A program made the translations under genes and the position numbers. From Candidatus Thiodiazotropha sp. (ex Monitilora ramsayi) (GTDB lineage: Bacteria; Pseudomonadota; Gammaproteobacteria; Chromatiales; Chromatiaceae), in contig JAHXIP010000005.1 of NCBI GenBank assembly GCA_025655575.1, positions 124,001 through 188,000 of the forward strand: DNA of 64,000 nt, written 5' to 3'. The notes beneath the pieces are model-generated. The model ran no database searches and had not been told where the DNA came from. It was given only the letters and a program-made list of their open reading frames with translations. How positions within the stretch are numbered: the stretch's first letter is position 1; each line of letters begins with the position of its first letter. Below, one piece after another: positions 61,505-64,000 of this stretch.

Positions 61505-62281
61505 TTATGCCTTCTTTAACTGTTTACGGCTAGCAACACCAATACCGGCTAGGCCTGTTGTCATGAGCAGGAGGGTAGCGGGTTCAGGAACTGTAGTTGT
61601 CGCAACCCACGCCCCGATTGGTCCAGGAAATCCAGGCCGATCCGTAGCATCATCTGAAAGATAATGCAGGTCTGAGTTAAATAACATGGTGGAATAATTA
61701 AACGGATTATCCGGATTCATAAGATCATGAGCCACCCAGTGATCATCCGCATTATCCAAGGAAGGCACTACGGGTCCACCGAAGCCACCTGGGCCCATGT
61801 TTGTGAATCCAAACCCAGCGGTACGGCCATTAAACACAAGGGCTGGTGTGAAGCCGCTCCAAAACGCCCCGTCATCTAAATATAAGGTAGGCGTGAAGAA
61901 ATCGGCGGTAAAAACATCATGGGCTAGAAACGGCGTACTAAAGGTTAATGGATCAGTAGATGGCGTGCCTAAATTGGCAAAACTGGTTTGAAATTTATCG
62001 ACTGTCGCCATATCAGCCAAAGAATGCTTTAGGGTTGTTGTTTGCATTCCACTTGCCATGAACCAGTCTCTTGATCCGGCATAATCGAGGTTACCAATAG
62101 CGGTAAGCTGATCTTGCCTGGTCATGCCAGTAAATTGATTGATTAATGGATACCAATAAAGCTCGTTGTAAGTGTCATAAACGACTCTATCGCCACCATA
62201 TGTCTGATTGATCAATGCGGCTGAAGCATTACCACCAATCAATATGACGCCTAAAGCCAACAAAGAGTGCACCCTTTTCAT
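61505..62281 (-). CDS. PEP-CTERM sorting-domain exported protein
   Basis: A 258-residue secreted protein. The signal peptide (LLALGVILIGGNASAALI) precedes a middle region without a recognised enzyme motif (YDTYNELYWYPLINQFTGM resembles the DUF1566-like Trp/Tyr-rich extracellular domains). The C-terminus has VPEPATLLLMTTGLAGIGVA then basic residues, the PEP-CTERM signal handled by an exosortase. Such proteins are sorted to the surface or matrix. No exosortase is in the window. ATG 62281 is at the end of a plausible start region. Confidence 0.85.
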   Translation of the reverse strand: MKRVHSLLALGVILIGGNASAALINQTYGGDRVVYDTYNELYWYPLINQFTGMTRQDQLTAIGNLDYAGSRDWFMASGMQTTTLKHSLADMATVDKFQTSFANLGTPSTDPLTFSTPFLAHDVFTADFFTPTLYLDDGAFWSGFTPALVFNGRTAGFGFTNMGPGGFGGPVVPSLDNADDHWVAHDLMNPDNPFNYSTMLFNSDLHYLSDDATDRPGFPGPIGAWVATTTVPEPATLLLMTTGLAGIGVASRKQLKKA

Positions 62282-62798
62282 GATCTACTCCCCTTAAACT
62301 GCGATTCCAACTCATGTAATTCTCTGCAAAAAATACTCCATAAAATATAACCACAAGAAAAGTAATGATTTATTAGCTTTTTTGTGAAGTCATAAGTACC
62401 GATATGTAAAAATTATCGACGCATTATTGTTCAACAAGCATGAATGGATGCGCATATAACACGCTGTCCAGGTTATTTGTCCTGATTATCTGCACTGAGG
62501 GCCGCACTTAGCCCGGATCGATCATCAATTGACACTGGATCTGATTCGAAATGTAAACTATTTCGACATTGGCTGCATAATAGTTAGGCGTCATTTTCAG
62601 GCGCTGACCATTCGTTGTCGTACTATGCATGACCGTCTGCTTCTGGCCGTTTCCTTCCGACAATGGGGCTTGTATTAGGTCTGCTTTGTGGAAGTACCCT
62701 GGTAGCCTCTGTCTCCATTATCAGATGAAATCTGACTCTATTTTGATAAATGTGAGATCAAGTCTAATTTTCTACACATAGTCAAAAAGACAATCGAG
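62282..62798. other. Intergenic region between PEP-CTERM and TetR genes
   Basis: About 520 bases with no gene found. It is AT-rich near 62300-62450. The promoter for the PEP-CTERM gene must lie at the end nearest 62282. A stretch near 62620-62680 reads as if part of a decayed repeat, but I cannot identify it. Confidence 0.35.
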
Positions 62799-63380
62799 TC
62801 AATCCAGCAGGATAAAGAGTTGATCTAACACCGACTCTACTTTGTCCTGATCGGCGCCGGTGACGAGCAATACCCTAAGCCCCCAGATGGTAGTCATGAT
62901 AAACGTCGCGAGGGTACGTGGGTTTTTATCTATTGCTAACTCTCCATTATCCTGCGCTGACGCCAAGGCATTGCGAAAAACGCTCTCTATGAGATCGAAG
63001 TAGTGATTGACCCGTTCACGTACCATTGCGTTGTGCCGGGAAGCGTCGAGAACCGTATTGACCAGAAAGCAACTCCGTTCCGATTCGGGTTTTTTTACGT
63101 TGCTTGCCAGCTGTCTGAATAACTCTCGAATGCCCTCCAGTGGGGTTTCCGCTGAATTAATTGTCTGGGTTATTTCCTCGACACTTCGCTTCCCATAGTG
63201 ATCGAGTGTGGCCAGGAACAGGCCCTGCTTGGACTCGAAAGCTGCATAAATACTGCCTGGATTTAACTGAGTGGTTTGAGTCAGCGTGGCGACACTTGTC
63301 GAGCAATAACCCTGATCCCAGAAGGCTTGCATGGCTCGTTCAAGTACCAGATCCCGATCAAACTTTGCTAGTCGTGACAT
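62799..63380 (-). CDS. TetR/AcrR family transcriptional regulator
   Basis: A 193-residue repressor. The N-terminal TetR helix-turn-helix is RDLVLERAMQAFWDQGYCST... NPGSIYAAFESKQGLFLATLDHY. The C-terminal ligand domain is helical, with Cys in SCFLVNTVLDASRHN, a common feature in regulators of redox or electrophile genes. ATG 63380 follows an AGAGGAGA site. It is divergent from the peroxiredoxin-like gene with three operator-like sites between, so it probably represses both. The effector is unknown. Confidence 0.9.
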   Translation of the reverse strand: MSRLAKFDRDLVLERAMQAFWDQGYCSTSVATLTQTTQLNPGSIYAAFESKQGLFLATLDHYGKRSVEEITQTINSAETPLEGIRELFRQLASNVKKPESERSCFLVNTVLDASRHNAMVRERVNHYFDLIESVFRNALASAQDNGELAIDKNPRTLATFIMTTIWGLRVLLVTGADQDKVESVLDQLFILLD

Positions 63381-63417
63381 CGTCTCTCCTCTTTTATTAT
63401 TCAACAGTTTAGCTTTA

Positions 63418-63456
63418 TTGAGTGATTGTTCAAATAAAACTTGAACGATCACTCAA
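63418..63456. promoter_or_regulatory. Tandem inverted operator for the TetR regulator
   Basis: TTGAGTGATTGTTCAA (63418-63433) and TTGAACGATCACTCAA (63441-63456) are inverted copies with one mismatch, seven bases apart. Each 16-mer is itself partly palindromic (TTGA...TCAA). They lie between the divergent TetR and peroxiredoxin-like genes, where an autoregulatory operator is expected. Confidence 0.7.
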
Positions 63457-63471
63457 GATAAACTAGTGTTC

Positions 63472-63487
63472 TTGAGTAATCATTCAG
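63472..63487. promoter_or_regulatory. Third operator-like 16-mer
   Basis: TTGAGTAATCATTCAG matches the first operator copy at 12 of 16 positions. It lies 19 bases before the peroxiredoxin-like ATG, over the probable ribosome-binding or core promoter area, which would suit repression of that gene. Confidence 0.5.
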
Positions 63488-63506
63488 TTAAGACGGGAGA
63501 GTAGAC

Positions 63507-64000
63507 ATGGGTGTACTTTCAGACGCAATCGATGCCTATAACAGCGAGAAGATCAAACAGATTCCCACCGAAACCCTTGAGATCATGGCCCAGGCGACAA
63601 GCGACCTGAAAGCCAGCGGAATCGAAGACCGGGCGTTAAAAGCCGGCAGTCGGATGCCTGAGTTCGAATTGCCGAATCAGTATGGAGAACTGCGCAGGGT
63701 CTCCGATTATCTGAAGGACTCACCTGTTGTATTAAATATCTACCGTGGGGGTTGGTGTCCCTATTGCAATATGGAGATGAAGGCACTGCATGATGCGCTA
63801 CCGATGATAGAAGCAGCCGGTGCGAGGTTGGTCGGTATGGCGCCGGAAACAGCTGACAAAGCGGAACTCACCTCACTTCACCACGAATTGCAAATCGATA
63901 TTCTCAGCGATAAAGGCAATCTGGTCGCAGACCGGCTCGGGTTGGTCTACGAGCTTCCAGAGGTTTTACGCCCCATTTATCAGGGGTTAGGTATCGATAT
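63507..64000 (+). CDS. Peroxiredoxin-like (AhpC/TSA) protein, 3' truncated by window
   Basis: The first 164 residues of a thioredoxin-fold protein. An N-terminal helical extension (AIDAYNSEKIKQIPTETLEI) leads to the AhpC/TSA core: AGSRMPEFELPNQYGEL, then VVLNIYRGGWCPYCNMEMKAL with Cys84 and Cys87, and later DILSDKGNLVADRLGLVYELP. The CPYC pair makes it peroxiredoxin-like rather than classic 2-Cys. ATG 63507 follows GGGAGAGTAG. It is probably repressed by the divergent TetR protein through the 16-mer sites. The C-terminus lies outside the window. Confidence 0.88.
   Translation, partial: MGVLSDAIDAYNSEKIKQIPTETLEIMAQATSDLKASGIEDRALKAGSRMPEFELPNQYGELRRVSDYLKDSPVVLNIYRGGWCPYCNMEMKALHDALPMIEAAGARLVGMAPETADKAELTSLHHELQIDILSDKGNLVADRLGLVYELPEVLRPIYQGLGID

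Noticed and set aside
1..64000. CRISPR arrays, tRNA, rRNA, complete IS or prophage genes
   Set aside because: No regularly spaced repeats, no cloverleaf T-arm/CCA patterns and no transposase or phage structural proteins were recognised by reading.

Overview
The window reads as a chromosomal stretch of a gammaproteobacterium. The evidence is the gene content and order (sdhCDA-sdhB-sdhE, dnaX-ybaB-recR, recJ next to a DarP/YjgA gene, dksA-gluQRS, cysZ, nfo, rsd, slt). A Tat-exported SoxB thiosulfohydrolase, a TtrSR-like two-component system next to it, and two small exported thioredoxin-fold proteins suggest a sulfur-oxidising lifestyle. A relative of the Chromatiales-type sulfur oxidisers or of chemosynthetic symbiont lineages is plausible, but that placement is inference because there is no rRNA here. 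No prophage, complete insertion sequence, CRISPR array, tRNA or rRNA was recognised.

Layout. 1-5.0 kb: the end of a malic enzyme, then succinate dehydrogenase with its flavinylation factor; a repeat-rich spacer separates sdhA from sdhB. 5.2-9.9 kb (minus strand): a compact set of seven small genes, the first five of them (reading from 9858) tightly packed. It encodes an MglA-like GTPase, a Roadblock protein, a second probable Roadblock-like protein, a receiver-like protein, a protoglobin, a zinc-binding CZB protein and a helical-repeat protein. This is the most interesting candidate signalling system here. 10.1-13.2 kb: dnaX, ybaB, recR and a HIT hydrolase. 13.3-18.9 kb: two large GGDEF-EAL proteins. 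18.9-20.1 kb: AT-rich DNA with no convincing gene. 20.1-24.3 kb: glutamate dehydrogenase, a DUF2452 protein, a pteridine reductase and a MidA-like methyltransferase.

24.3-31.7 kb: a VWA lipoprotein with an ECF sigma factor and a probable membrane anti-sigma protein, two exported thioredoxin-like proteins, an NDUFA9-like reductase, a TauE/SafE permease, an exported hypothetical protein and Rsd. 32-37.5 kb: a large class III cyclase-like protein, Slt transglycosylase, a hotdog-fold protein and a Sel1 protein. 37.6-43.9 kb: a possible PilZ-like protein, a GST, DsbA, a tiny SET-domain protein and BatD. 44.1-53.4 kb: recJ, darP (apparently starting on ATC), gluQRS, dksA, a HAD phosphatase, an aminotransferase, cysZ, a LysE exporter, nfo and a hypothetical protein.

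53.7-64 kb is the most accessory-looking part. It has a secreted DUF6345-like protein with a His/Cys pair resembling clan CD peptidases, a 271-bp miniature inverted-repeat element butting against the start codon of a TtrS-like sensor kinase, its response regulator, soxB, a PEP-CTERM protein, and a TetR regulator divergent from a peroxiredoxin-like gene with three operator-like 16-mers between them. Isolated copies of the miniature element's end, and a family of TTGGGCC hairpins, are scattered through the window.
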